A DNA stretch of 13,169 nucleotides, taken from NCBI GenBank assembly GCA_046730515.1, contig JBKPJA010000117.1, positions 1 to 13,169 of the forward strand. Reading direction: 5' to 3'. This document shows positions 1-6,025 of this stretch, one piece after another (position 1 is the stretch's first letter; each line of letters starts with the position of its first letter). Both the position numbers and the translations under genes were made by a program. The notes beneath the pieces were generated by a model, which saw only the letters and a program-made list of their open reading frames with translations, searched no databases and was not told the origin of the DNA. This DNA comes from 3-1-20CM-4-69-9 sp046730515. Its GTDB lineage: Bacteria > Actinomycetota > Thermoleophilia > Gaiellales > Gaiellaceae.

Positions 1-1230
1 ATCCCGGTGCGGCTGTACATCGAGGCGCGCTGGGCGAACATCGCCGGCATGCAGCAGCAGCTCTGGTTCGAGGTCGACGACGAAGAGGAGCTCGAGCCGG
101 AGCTGATCGTGATCTACACGCCCGGCCTGACCGCGCCGGGCAAGCCCGACGACCGGCTGATCACGGTCGATCTCGAGCAGGGCGTCACGCGGATCTTCAA
201 CTCGGATTACTTCGGCGAGTCGAAGAAGGGGATCCTCCGCATGTGGAACAAGCTCGTCTACGACCGCGGCGGAATCGCTCTTCACGCCGGCTGCAAGATC
301 ATCCCGACGAGCCGCGGCGATCGCGTCGGCCTGATCGTCGGCCTTTCCGGGACCGGGAAGACGACGACGACGTTCACGCGGCAGAACAACTCGCTGCCGG
401 TGCAGGACGATTTCGTCGCGTGGATGCCGGACGGCAAGGTCTTCGCCACCGAAAACGGATGCTTCGCGAAGACGTACGGCCTCAATCCGCAGGACGAGCC
501 CGCGATCTACAGCGCGGTCACGCAGGCGCGCTCGTACCTCGAGAACGTGTCCCAGCACGGCGAGGACGTCGACTTCTACGACGAGAGCTACACCAAGAAC
601 GGCCGCGCGACGTTCGGCTTCGAGGTGATCGAGTCGGCATCGCGGCGCCCCATCGACGACGCGCACTTCCTGCTGATCCTGAACCGCAACGAGAACATCA
701 TTCCGGCGGTTGCGAAGCTCGACGGGCCGCAGGCCGCGGCCTTCTTCATGCTGGGCGAGACGACCGGCACCGCTGCGGGCGGCGCGGCCGAGGAAGGCAA
801 GTTCCTGCGCGTGCCCGGGACGAACCCGTTCTTCCCGCTGCCGCACGACCTGCAGGGCAATCGCTTCCTCGAGCTGCTCGAGGACAATCCGCTCGAGGTC
901 TACGTGCTGAACACCGGCTCGGTCGGAGGCAAGGTCGGGGACGAGCGCGCGAAGAAGGTGCGCATCGCCCACTCGTCCGCGATTGTCAAGGGGATCGCGG
1001 AGGGAACGATCGAGTGGGAACGCGATCCCGACTTCGGCTACCTCGTTGCAACGCACGTGCCGGGGATCGACGACTCCGACATCGACGTCCTGCAGCCGAG
1101 GCGGCTGTACGAGGCGCAGGGTCGGCTCGACGAGTACGACTCGCTGGTCGAGCGGTTCAAGGAAGAGCGCACGGCGTTCTTGCGCGACTTCGAGAGCCTC
1201 TCGGACGAGATCGTCGCCGCGGTCGGCTAG
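1..1230 (+). CDS. pckA: Phosphoenolpyruvate carboxykinase (ATP), 5'-truncated by window edge
   Basis: Catalyses oxaloacetate + ATP to phosphoenolpyruvate + CO2 + ADP, the gluconeogenic entry step, in the cytoplasm. The frame is open from base 1 to the TAG at 1228-1230 (409 codons plus stop). ATP-type enzymes are usually about 520-540 residues, so roughly 120 N-terminal residues lie outside the window; the GTG at 7 is not a credible start. The kinase P-loop GLSGTGKTTTTF is encoded at 340-375. The C-terminal block with NPFFPLPHD and VLNTGSVGG (about 820-930) corresponds to the adenine-binding region ending in the family's VNTGW-type motif. The sequence is a divergent member of the ATP type: the usual MHCSAN-like stretch before the P-loop reads ALHAGCK. 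No functional link to the pyrimidine genes downstream is evident, though gluconeogenesis would be needed when growing on acetyl-CoA-yielding substrates. Family assignment is secure; the exact subgroup is not. Confidence 0.88.
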   Translation: MPVRLYIEARWANIAGMQQQLWFEVDDEEELEPELIVIYTPGLTAPGKPDDRLITVDLEQGVTRIFNSDYFGESKKGILRMWNKLVYDRGGIALHAGCKIIPTSRGDRVGLIVGLSGTGKTTTTFTRQNNSLPVQDDFVAWMPDGKVFATENGCFAKTYGLNPQDEPAIYSAVTQARSYLENVSQHGEDVDFYDESYTKNGRATFGFEVIESASRRPIDDAHFLLILNRNENIIPAVAKLDGPQAAAFFMLGETTGTAAGGAAEEGKFLRVPGTNPFFPLPHDLQGNRFLELLEDNPLEVYVLNTGSVGGKVGDERAKKVRIAHSSAIVKGIAEGTIEWERDPDFGYLVATHVPGIDDSDIDVLQPRRLYEAQGRLDEYDSLVERFKEERTAFLRDFESLSDEIVAAVG

Positions 1231-1239
1231 TCCTGAAGA

Positions 1240-1268
1240 AGGGTCAGACCCCGGAGGGGTCTGACCCT
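1240..1268. repeat. Perfect 13-bp hairpin (AGGGTCAGACCCC / GGGGTCTGACCCT) with GGA loop
   Basis: Left arm 1240-1252, loop GGA 1253-1255, right arm 1256-1268, with no mismatch. It begins 9 bases after the pckA stop and ends on the base before the GTG start of the YdcZ-like gene. No T-tract follows it, so a classical intrinsic terminator is unlikely. The GGTCTGACC core resembles palindromic intergenic repeats that I recall as frequent in some environmental bacterial genomes, but copy number cannot be judged here. The only Shine-Dalgarno-like bases before the next gene (GGAGGGG, 1253-1259) lie in its loop and right arm. Confidence 0.85.
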
Positions 1269-1733
1269 GTGAAGCGAAGTGAGCGCGCGGTGGTTGCGCT
1301 CTACCTGCTGTTCGCCTTCGTCGCCGGGGCGATGATCCCGTTCCAGGTCGGCGTCAACGCGCGGCTCGCGCACGTCGTCAACGGGCCGATCCGGGCCGCG
1401 TTGGTGTCGTTCATCGTCGGGACGATTGCGCTGCTGGTCCTTTCGCTGATCGTGTGGCGGCCACTGCCCTCGAGCGGACGTTTGGCGGGCGCGCCGTGGT
1501 GGGCGTGGATCGGCGGCCTGCTGGGCGCGTTCTACGTCGCCGGTTCGATCGTGACCGGACCGCGGCTCGGCGCTGCGACGCTGATCGCGGCCGTCGTGGC
1601 GGGACAGGCGCTCGCGTCACTCCTGATCGATCAGTACGGGTGGGTCGGTTTCAGGGTGCATACCCTGTCGCCTGGCCGTCTCGTCGGAATGGCGCTCGTG
1701 CTCGGCGGCGTCGCGCTGGTGCGTTTCTTCTGA
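1269..1733 (+). CDS. YdcZ/DUF606-family small DMT-like transporter
   Basis: A 154-residue integral membrane protein, the usual size for the DUF606 (YdcZ) family, which is related to half-size drug/metabolite transporters; its substrate is unknown. The family signature is visible near the N-terminus: MIPFQVGVNARLA followed by VNGPIRAALVSFIVGT. About five hydrophobic helices can be seen (roughly residues 7-22, 40-60, 75-95, 98-115 and 138-153), with PWWAWIGGLLGAFYV before the third and GAATLIAAVVAGQ in the fourth. GTG at 1269 was chosen because it gives the family's normal N-terminus and the same frame upstream runs inside pckA in another register. An internal GTG about 21 bases further on is possible. 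The gene follows pckA by 38 bases on the same strand and could be co-transcribed, but the hairpin at 1240-1268 covers its ribosome binding site. Confidence 0.85.
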   Translation: MKRSERAVVALYLLFAFVAGAMIPFQVGVNARLAHVVNGPIRAALVSFIVGTIALLVLSLIVWRPLPSSGRLAGAPWWAWIGGLLGAFYVAGSIVTGPRLGAATLIAAVVAGQALASLLIDQYGWVGFRVHTLSPGRLVGMALVLGGVALVRFF

Positions 1734-1741
1734 CGAAGCGC

Positions 1742-1777
1742 GTTAACAGAACCCTTAACGTTCTTTAGGACTACTCT
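1742..1777 (+). promoter_or_regulatory. AT-rich promoter region with phased TTAAC/TTAGG repeats and a TACTCT -10 candidate
   Basis: This short low-GC patch stands out from its surroundings. It carries TTAAC at 1743, TTAAC at 1755 and TTAGG at 1765, spaced 12 and 10 bases, close to one helical turn. TACTCT (TAnnnT form) follows at 1772-1777. An AGAAC/GTTCT inverted repeat with a 7-base loop (1748-1764) overlaps the patch. It most likely drives the small secreted protein at 1805. Direct repeats spaced about one turn are typical of OmpR/PhoB-type response-regulator sites; that link is inference. Confidence 0.4.
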
Positions 1778-1804
1778 CAGGCGGCGTGGGCAACGTACGC
1801 GCGG

Positions 1805-2248
1805 ATGCTGCGAGTCATTCGCATCGTCGCCATCGCGGGCGTCGCGACAGTCGCCTTGACGCTGCTCACCGTCCACGCAGCGAGGGCCGCGCCGAGCACG
1901 AAAACGTGCGTCGACCAGGTCTTTCGCGAGTGGCGCACAGGACGCATCGCCAAGAACCATTCCATTGCGTGTTATCACGCTGCGCTCGCCGCCCTGCCGG
2001 AGGATATGCGGGTCTACTCCGACTTCGCGGATCAGATTCAGCGTGCGCTGAACGCGCGCGTGGCAGCTGTCACGCCGAAGCGGCGCTACGGAGTCGCCGG
2101 AGCGCGGCGAACGCTCGAGGCGTTCGCCGGGCCGAATGTCCGGCGCTTCCCCCTGCCGATACTCGTGAGCGCGATCGGCTTCGCACTCGTCGTCGCCGTC
2201 GGGACGGCGCTACGGCTCAGGCGCAAGCTGCGACGCGGCTCGAACTAG
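1805..2248 (+). CDS. Secreted, C-terminally membrane-anchored protein of unknown function
   Basis: 147 residues in a signal peptide - small domain - TM helix - basic tail layout. Residues 1-28 are a Sec signal (MLRVIRIVAIAG... ending HAARAA). The extracytoplasmic part has two cysteines (TCVDQVF and SIACYHAAL) and the block CYHAALAALPEDMRVYSDFADQ. A hydrophobic helix at about 118-138 is followed by RLRRKLRRGSN. The pattern 'ala-rich helix, LP.D...Y.....D.I..AL' resembles short exported proteins that I associate with Thermoleophilia, often in several copies per genome; no function is known to me. There is no LPXTG sorting motif. No Shine-Dalgarno sequence precedes the ATG. The stop codon overlaps that of the convergent amidohydrolase in a CTAG (2245-2248). 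Confidence 0.7.
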   Translation: MLRVIRIVAIAGVATVALTLLTVHAARAAPSTKTCVDQVFREWRTGRIAKNHSIACYHAALAALPEDMRVYSDFADQIQRALNARVAAVTPKRRYGVAGARRTLEAFAGPNVRRFPLPILVSAIGFALVVAVGTALRLRRKLRRGSN

Positions 2249-3486
2249 CCGCTCGCGACGAGGTCGATCGTCTTCGTCGCCAGCCGGTCGAGCGCCTCGA
2301 CCGCGAGCTCGAGGTGTTCCTCCTTCGTGTCTTCGAGCTTCGTATGCGAGAGCCCGCGGAGTGACTGCACGAACAGCATCACGGTCGGCACACCGGCGCG
2401 CGCGACCTCGGCAGCGTCGTGCAGGGGGCCGCTCGGCAGGCGGTGCGACGCGCCTGAGACTTCGCGGACGGACTCGTCTGCGAGCTCGATCAGCTGGTCG
2501 TCGAACAGGATCGGCTCGATGTTCCAGATCCGCTCCCAAGCGACCTCGAGCCGCTCCTCCGCAGCGATTCGCTCCGAAGCGTCCTTCGCTTCCTGCAGCA
2601 TCGAAGCGAGCTTCCCTCCGTCGAGGTGACGCTGATCGAGCAGACACTCTGCGGTCTCGACGACCGACGTGACAATGCCGGGTTTTGTGACGACGCCGCC
2701 CATCGTGGACACTGCGCCGTCACCGGTGCGTTTCGCGATCTCACGAATCTCGAGCTCGAGTCTCGCCGCGCCGGCGAGCGCGTCCCGGCGCTGATCCATC
2801 GGCGTCGAGCCCGCATGTGCGGCCTGGCCGTGGAAGGTGACGCCGTGCCGCTCGACGCCGAACGTTCCGAGCACGACACCGAGCGGGAGATCCATCGACT
2901 CGAGCACGGGCCCCTGCTCGATGTGCAGCTCGAGATATGCCGCGGCGCCCTCGAGCTCGGCGCGAGCACCGAGTGCGGAGTCGAGCTCGACGCCGTACTC
3001 GTGCAACGCATCCGGGAGAGCGATCCCGTCGGCGTCACGCCGCGAGCGCAGCTCATTCTGGTCGGCCATCGACCCGGCGGCCGCAGAGGAGCCGAACAAC
3101 GACCGCCCGAACCGCGCCCCCTCCTCGTCGGCCCAGTTGACGAGGCGCACCGTCACGGGCGTCGGCGCCTCACCCGCGATGCGCCGCAAGACTTCGACGC
3201 CCGCCATCACGTTCAACGCACCGTCAAGCCAGCCGCCGTTCGGCACAGAGTCGATGTGGCCGCCGATCAGGACGGTGCGATCCGAGTCGCCCCGGAGCGT
3301 GAACCACTGGTTCCCGGCCGCGTCGATCGTCTCCTCCGCCCCGGTCCCTGCAACCTTGCCGCGGAGCCACTCGCGCGCCCGTTCCCACGTCTCCGTCCAC
3401 GCAACGCGCTGCGCCCCGGTCTCGTCCCCCGTCAACTGCTGTAAGTCCCGCAACTCGAGCACGGTCCGGTGCGGATCGAGCGGCAT
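2245..3486 (-). CDS. M20-family N-carbamoyl amino acid amidohydrolase, probable beta-ureidopropionase
   Basis: Hydrolyses an N-carbamoyl amino acid to the amino acid, CO2 and ammonia. Context points to N-carbamoyl-beta-alanine to beta-alanine, the third step of reductive pyrimidine breakdown. The 413 residues match the family (about 400-420). Dinuclear metal-site motifs: GGHIDSVPNGGWLDGA (H77, D88), ADEEGARF (E121 catalytic base, E122), ELHIEQGPVLE (H188) and GLSHTKLED (H381). The lid domain has HGQAAHAGSTPM, and PSGPLHDA lies near the C-terminus. I chose the ATG at 3486 rather than the in-frame ATG at 3522, because the latter overlaps the divergent permease start and because a TAGAGT box ends 7 bases before 3486. 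Allantoate amidohydrolase and L-carbamoylase are alternatives in the same family, but the dihydropyrimidinase in the adjacent divergent operon favours ureidopropionase. Transcribed away from that operon across a 34-base gap. Confidence 0.88.
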   Translation of the reverse strand: MPLDPHRTVLELRDLQQLTGDETGAQRVAWTETWERAREWLRGKVAGTGAEETIDAAGNQWFTLRGDSDRTVLIGGHIDSVPNGGWLDGALNVMAGVEVLRRIAGEAPTPVTVRLVNWADEEGARFGRSLFGSSAAAGSMADQNELRSRRDADGIALPDALHEYGVELDSALGARAELEGAAAYLELHIEQGPVLESMDLPLGVVLGTFGVERHGVTFHGQAAHAGSTPMDQRRDALAGAARLELEIREIAKRTGDGAVSTMGGVVTKPGIVTSVVETAECLLDQRHLDGGKLASMLQEAKDASERIAAEERLEVAWERIWNIEPILFDDQLIELADESVREVSGASHRLPSGPLHDAAEVARAGVPTVMLFVQSLRGLSHTKLEDTKEEHLELAVEALDRLATKTIDLVASG

Positions 3487-3493
3487 GGGCGCG

Positions 3494-3499
3494 ACTCTA
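3494..3499 (-). promoter_or_regulatory. Candidate -10 box TAGAGT for the amidohydrolase (leaderless)
   Basis: On the minus strand TAGAGT is followed by 7 bases and then the ATG at 3486. No Shine-Dalgarno sequence lies in between. The position fits a transcript starting at or next to the start codon. No good -35 is seen. Confidence 0.4.
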
Positions 3500-3506
3500 C
3501 AACTGT

Positions 3507-3512
3507 GATATT
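3507..3512 (+). promoter_or_regulatory. Candidate -10 box GATATT for the ABC/dihydropyrimidinase operon
   Basis: GATATT (four of six matches to TATAAT) ends 8 bases before the ATG at 3521. There is no ribosome binding site, which suggests a leaderless operon start. Its -35 region would fall at about 3484-3489, on the start of the opposing gene. An ACTG-7-CAGT inverted repeat (3502-3516) spans the box and is a weak operator candidate. Confidence 0.35.
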
Positions 3513-3520
3513 CAGTCCGC

Positions 3521-4405
3521 ATGGAGCACGCGGAAGCGCTCGCGCCTCACGCACGCGCTTTCGGAGCGCGCGGACGCACTGTCGCGGCGCGCGCCGCGAT
3601 GCTCGTCGTCGTGCTCGCCGTCCTCTGGGGCCTGTGGGAAGGCTGGCACTGGATCGGAACGCGGTTCCACTTGACGTGGCCCTTCACGGTCGACGACGTC
3701 ACGATGCCGCACCTGCACCGCATCGTCCAGGCGCTCTTCCAACCCGCGCAGGTCAACGGCCCGTGGCTGATCGACATCCTCTGGCACGCGGCGCTGTTCA
3801 CCGCGAAAGAGTCGGCAGTCGGGTTCGCGCTCGGAGCGGTGATCGGATTCGCAATCGCGGTCGTGCTCTCGCAGTCGCGCTTCCTCGAGCGCGGCTTCAT
3901 TCCGTACATCGTCGCGTCGCAGACGATCCCGTTGCTCGCGATCGCGCCGATGGTCGTCGTCGGGCTCGGCTCGAAAGGCGTCAAGGACTGGCTCTCCGTC
4001 TCTGTGCTCGCGGCGTACCTCACGTTCTTCCCGGTGACGATCAACGCATTGCGCGGCCTGCAGGCGGCCGATCCGCGCGCCGTGGAGCTGATGGAGTCGT
4101 ACGCCGCAGGTCGCCGGCGCATCCTTTGGAAGCTGCGCGTGCCCGCATCGTTGCCCTACCTGTTCTCTGCGTTCCGAATCGCCGCGCCGCTCTCGATCGT
4201 GGGCGCGATCATCTCGGAGCCGGCAGCGTCGATCCAGGGCGGGCTCGGCGGCGCGATCGTCAACTTCAACCAGTACTACTCGATCGAGCCGCAGGAGCTG
4301 TGGGCGACCAACATCATCGCGGCGCTGCTCGGCATCGCGTTCTTCCTCGTCGTCGTCGTGGTGGAAAGAGCGGTGGTGCGACGGGCGCCGGAGCATGTGG
4401 CATGA
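3521..4405 (+). CDS. ABC transporter permease (SsuC/ThiX-type), first subunit
   Basis: A 294-residue inner-membrane permease of the binding-protein-dependent family (BPD_transp_1) used for nitrate, taurine, thiamine-precursor and pyrimidine-type substrates. A cytoplasmic N-terminal segment of about 24 residues precedes TM1 (AMLVVVLAVLWGLW). Five further hydrophobic segments follow, near residues 88-115, 127-150, 155-178, 207-232 and 265-288. The cytoplasmic EAA loop is ESYAAGRRRILWKLRVP with its glycine at G197. It heads a five-gene operon and overlaps the ATPase start by four bases (ATGA at 4402-4405), so translation is probably coupled. There is no Shine-Dalgarno sequence before this ATG. 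The second permease in the operon differs clearly in sequence, so the transmembrane unit is probably a heterodimer. Substrate is inferred from the neighbours only. Confidence 0.9.
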   Translation: MEHAEALAPHARAFGARGRTVAARAAMLVVVLAVLWGLWEGWHWIGTRFHLTWPFTVDDVTMPHLHRIVQALFQPAQVNGPWLIDILWHAALFTAKESAVGFALGAVIGFAIAVVLSQSRFLERGFIPYIVASQTIPLLAIAPMVVVGLGSKGVKDWLSVSVLAAYLTFFPVTINALRGLQAADPRAVELMESYAAGRRRILWKLRVPASLPYLFSAFRIAAPLSIVGAIISEPAASIQGGLGGAIVNFNQYYSIEPQELWATNIIAALLGIAFFLVVVVVERAVVRRAPEHVA

Positions 4406-5205
4406 GCGTTGTCGAGCTCACCGGTGTGTCGAAGCAGTTCGCGCGCGGACGGACCGTGGCCCTCGAGGGCATCGACCTGACCATCGAATCCGGCGAGCTC
4501 GTATCGCTGATCGGCCCGTCGGGCTGCGGGAAGTCGACACTCCTCCGGATCATCGGCGACCTGATCCAGCCCACAACCGGCAAGATCGTCGTCAACGGCA
4601 AGCCGGCACACCAGGCGCGCTTGGATCGCGACTACGGGATCGTCTTCCAGGACGCGGTGCTCTACGACTGGCGCACGGTCGCGAAGAACATCGCGCTTCC
4701 GCTCGAGATGTTCGGTTGGAGTCGGCAGCGGCGAACGAAGCGCGTCCAGGAGATGCTGAAGCTCGTCGAGCTCAGCGGCTTCGAGGACCATTACCCGTGG
4801 CAGCTGTCGGGCGGCATGCAGCAGCGTGTCTCGATCGCGCGCGCGCTTTCGTTCTCGCCGGCGCTGCTGTTGATGGACGAGCCCTTCGGCGCCCTCGACG
4901 AGATGACGCGCGAGCGGCTCAACATGGAGCTGCTGAGGATCTGGCAGGAGACCGGATCGACGATCGTCTTCGTGACGCACTCGATCACCGAAGCCGTCTT
5001 CCTGTCGACGCGCGTCGTCGTCATGTCGCCGCGGCCGGGGAGAATCGCCGAGCTCGTCGAGGTCGACCTCCCGCAACCGCGTACTGCCGAGACTCGCGAA
5101 GAACCGCACTACTTCGAGCTCGTCACGGTCGTCCGCGAGGCGCTCGCCCGCGGCGGCGCGGAGCGCGCCGTCGTCGACGAGCTCGTCGCCGAGGAGAACG
5201 CGTGA
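4402..5205 (+). CDS. ABC transporter ATP-binding protein (SsuB/ThiZ/TauB-type)
   Basis: A 267-residue cytoplasmic ATPase that powers the importer. Every nucleotide-binding element is intact: Walker A GPSGCGKST (38-46), Q-loop VFQD (Q83), signature LSGGMQQ (135-141), Walker B LLLMDEP (155-161, catalytic E160), D-loop GALDE and H-loop VTHS (H193). The ATG at 4402 lies inside the upstream gene's stop (ATGA) with GGAG at 4389-4392. The longer in-frame extension upstream overlaps the permease coding sequence and is not real. After the core domain, a short C-terminal helical tail (about 220-267) contains the usual SPRPGRI segment. The closest functional classes are the NitT/TauT importers; the dihydropyrimidinase in the same operon suggests a pyrimidine or hydantoin substrate. 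Confidence 0.95.
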   Translation: MSVVELTGVSKQFARGRTVALEGIDLTIESGELVSLIGPSGCGKSTLLRIIGDLIQPTTGKIVVNGKPAHQARLDRDYGIVFQDAVLYDWRTVAKNIALPLEMFGWSRQRRTKRVQEMLKLVELSGFEDHYPWQLSGGMQQRVSIARALSFSPALLLMDEPFGALDEMTRERLNMELLRIWQETGSTIVFVTHSITEAVFLSTRVVVMSPRPGRIAELVEVDLPQPRTAETREEPHYFELVTVVREALARGGAERAVVDELVAEENA

Positions 5206-5975
5206 CCGCCGTCGGACGACGGGCCTTCGACTGGCTGCCGGCGCTGCTGGTTTTCGTCGCAGGGCTTGCCGCGTGGCAGTGGCTGCTCTCGCCGCTGGCG
5301 GGAAAGTTCTTGCTTCCCCGTCCGTCGGCGATCGCGACCTCGTTCTGGGACAACCGCCACATCCTGTGGACTGGCGGCTGGTACACGTTCAAGGAAGCGC
5401 TGGGCGGCTTCGTCCTCGGCTCGGGTCTCGCGATCTTCGTCGCGCTCGTCCTCGCGCGCTGGCGACGGGTCGGTAACGCGCTCCTTCCGTACGCGATTGC
5501 GGTCAATGCGATCCCGATTATCGCGTTCGCACCGATCACGAACGCGTGGTTCGGCGTCCTCAACCCGCACTCGAAGATGGCGATTGCCGCTGTGCTCTGC
5601 TTCTTCCCCGTGCTCGTGAACACCCTGCGCGGGCTGACGTCGGTGCGGGCGGAATCGATCGAGCTGATGCGCTCGTACGCCGCAAACCAGGTCGACGTGT
5701 TCCGCCGCGTGCGGATCCCTTCCGCGCTGCCGTTCATCTTCACCGGCCTCAAGGTGGGGACGGTGCTCGCGATGATCGGGGCGATCGTCGGGGACTACTT
5801 CGGCGGCTCCACGATCGCCCTCGGCGTCCAGATCGAGAACTCCATCTCGCTGTTCGATTTCCCCCTCGGCTGGGCGGCGATCGTCGTGGCGAGCGCCTTC
5901 GGCATCGCCTTCTACGTCGCGGTCGGCCTCGCCGAGCGCCTGGCCGTGCGCGGGCTCCCATCGACACGCGAGTGA
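5202..5975 (+). CDS. ABC transporter permease, second subunit
   Basis: 257 residues, same BPD_transp_1 family as the first permease. It starts at GTG 5202, overlapping the ATPase stop (GTGA) with GAGGAG at 5191-5196 as ribosome binding site. TM1 is near residues 8-25 (LPALLVFVAGLAAWQWLL), followed by FLLPRPSAI, the typical periplasmic lead-in of this family. Four or five further hydrophobic segments follow. The EAA loop reads RSYAANQVDVFRRVRIP, with asparagine (N162) where this family normally has glycine and the partner permease has G197. The C-terminal half has AMIGAIVGDYFGG, a family-typical segment. Two unlike permeases around one ATPase suggest a heterodimeric channel. A 50-base gap separates it from the binding-protein gene. 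Confidence 0.92.
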   Translation: MTAVGRRAFDWLPALLVFVAGLAAWQWLLSPLAGKFLLPRPSAIATSFWDNRHILWTGGWYTFKEALGGFVLGSGLAIFVALVLARWRRVGNALLPYAIAVNAIPIIAFAPITNAWFGVLNPHSKMAIAAVLCFFPVLVNTLRGLTSVRAESIELMRSYAANQVDVFRRVRIPSALPFIFTGLKVGTVLAMIGAIVGDYFGGSTIALGVQIENSISLFDFPLGWAAIVVASAFGIAFYVAVGLAERLAVRGLPSTRE

Positions 5976-6014
5976 GGATCGGAGAGAATCGGGCGGACGG
6001 ACCGGGTCGACGAC

Positions 6015-6021
6015 AAGGAGG
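6015..6021 (+). promoter_or_regulatory. Strong ribosome binding site AAGGAGG of the binding-protein gene
   Basis: It lies 4 bases before the ATG at 6026, with GGAGAG continuing to the start, and fixes the signal-peptide start. It contrasts with the genes that begin without any Shine-Dalgarno sequence. Confidence 0.75.
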
Positions 6022-6025
6022 AGAG

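Noticed and set aside
243..1268. Long + strand reading frame overlapping pckA, continuous with the YdcZ-like gene
   Set aside because: Its product is arginine-rich low-complexity sequence typical of an off-frame shadow in GC-rich DNA. Only the part from GTG 1269 matches a protein family.
1240..1268. Hairpin after pckA as an intrinsic terminator
   Set aside because: There is no T-tract after the stem, and the start codon of the next gene follows immediately.
1748..1764. AGAAC/GTTCT inverted repeat as a terminator for the YdcZ-like gene
   Set aside because: The stem is only 5 bp and A/T-rich at its ends, with just a short T-run after it. The TTAAC direct repeats and TACTCT explain the patch better as a promoter.
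3487..3522. Upstream extension of the amidohydrolase to the ATG at 3522
   Set aside because: That ATG overlaps the divergent permease start by two bases, the added residues are not family-like, and 3486 has a well-placed TAGAGT box.
3512..4396. Antisense 294-codon open frame over the first permease
   Set aside because: It has a highly charged Arg/Asp/Glu composition without motifs; the + strand permease is unambiguous.
4276..5109. Antisense 277-codon open frame over the ABC ATPase
   Set aside because: The opposite strand encodes complete Walker A, Walker B and signature motifs. The antisense product is Arg/Asp/Glu-rich without motifs.
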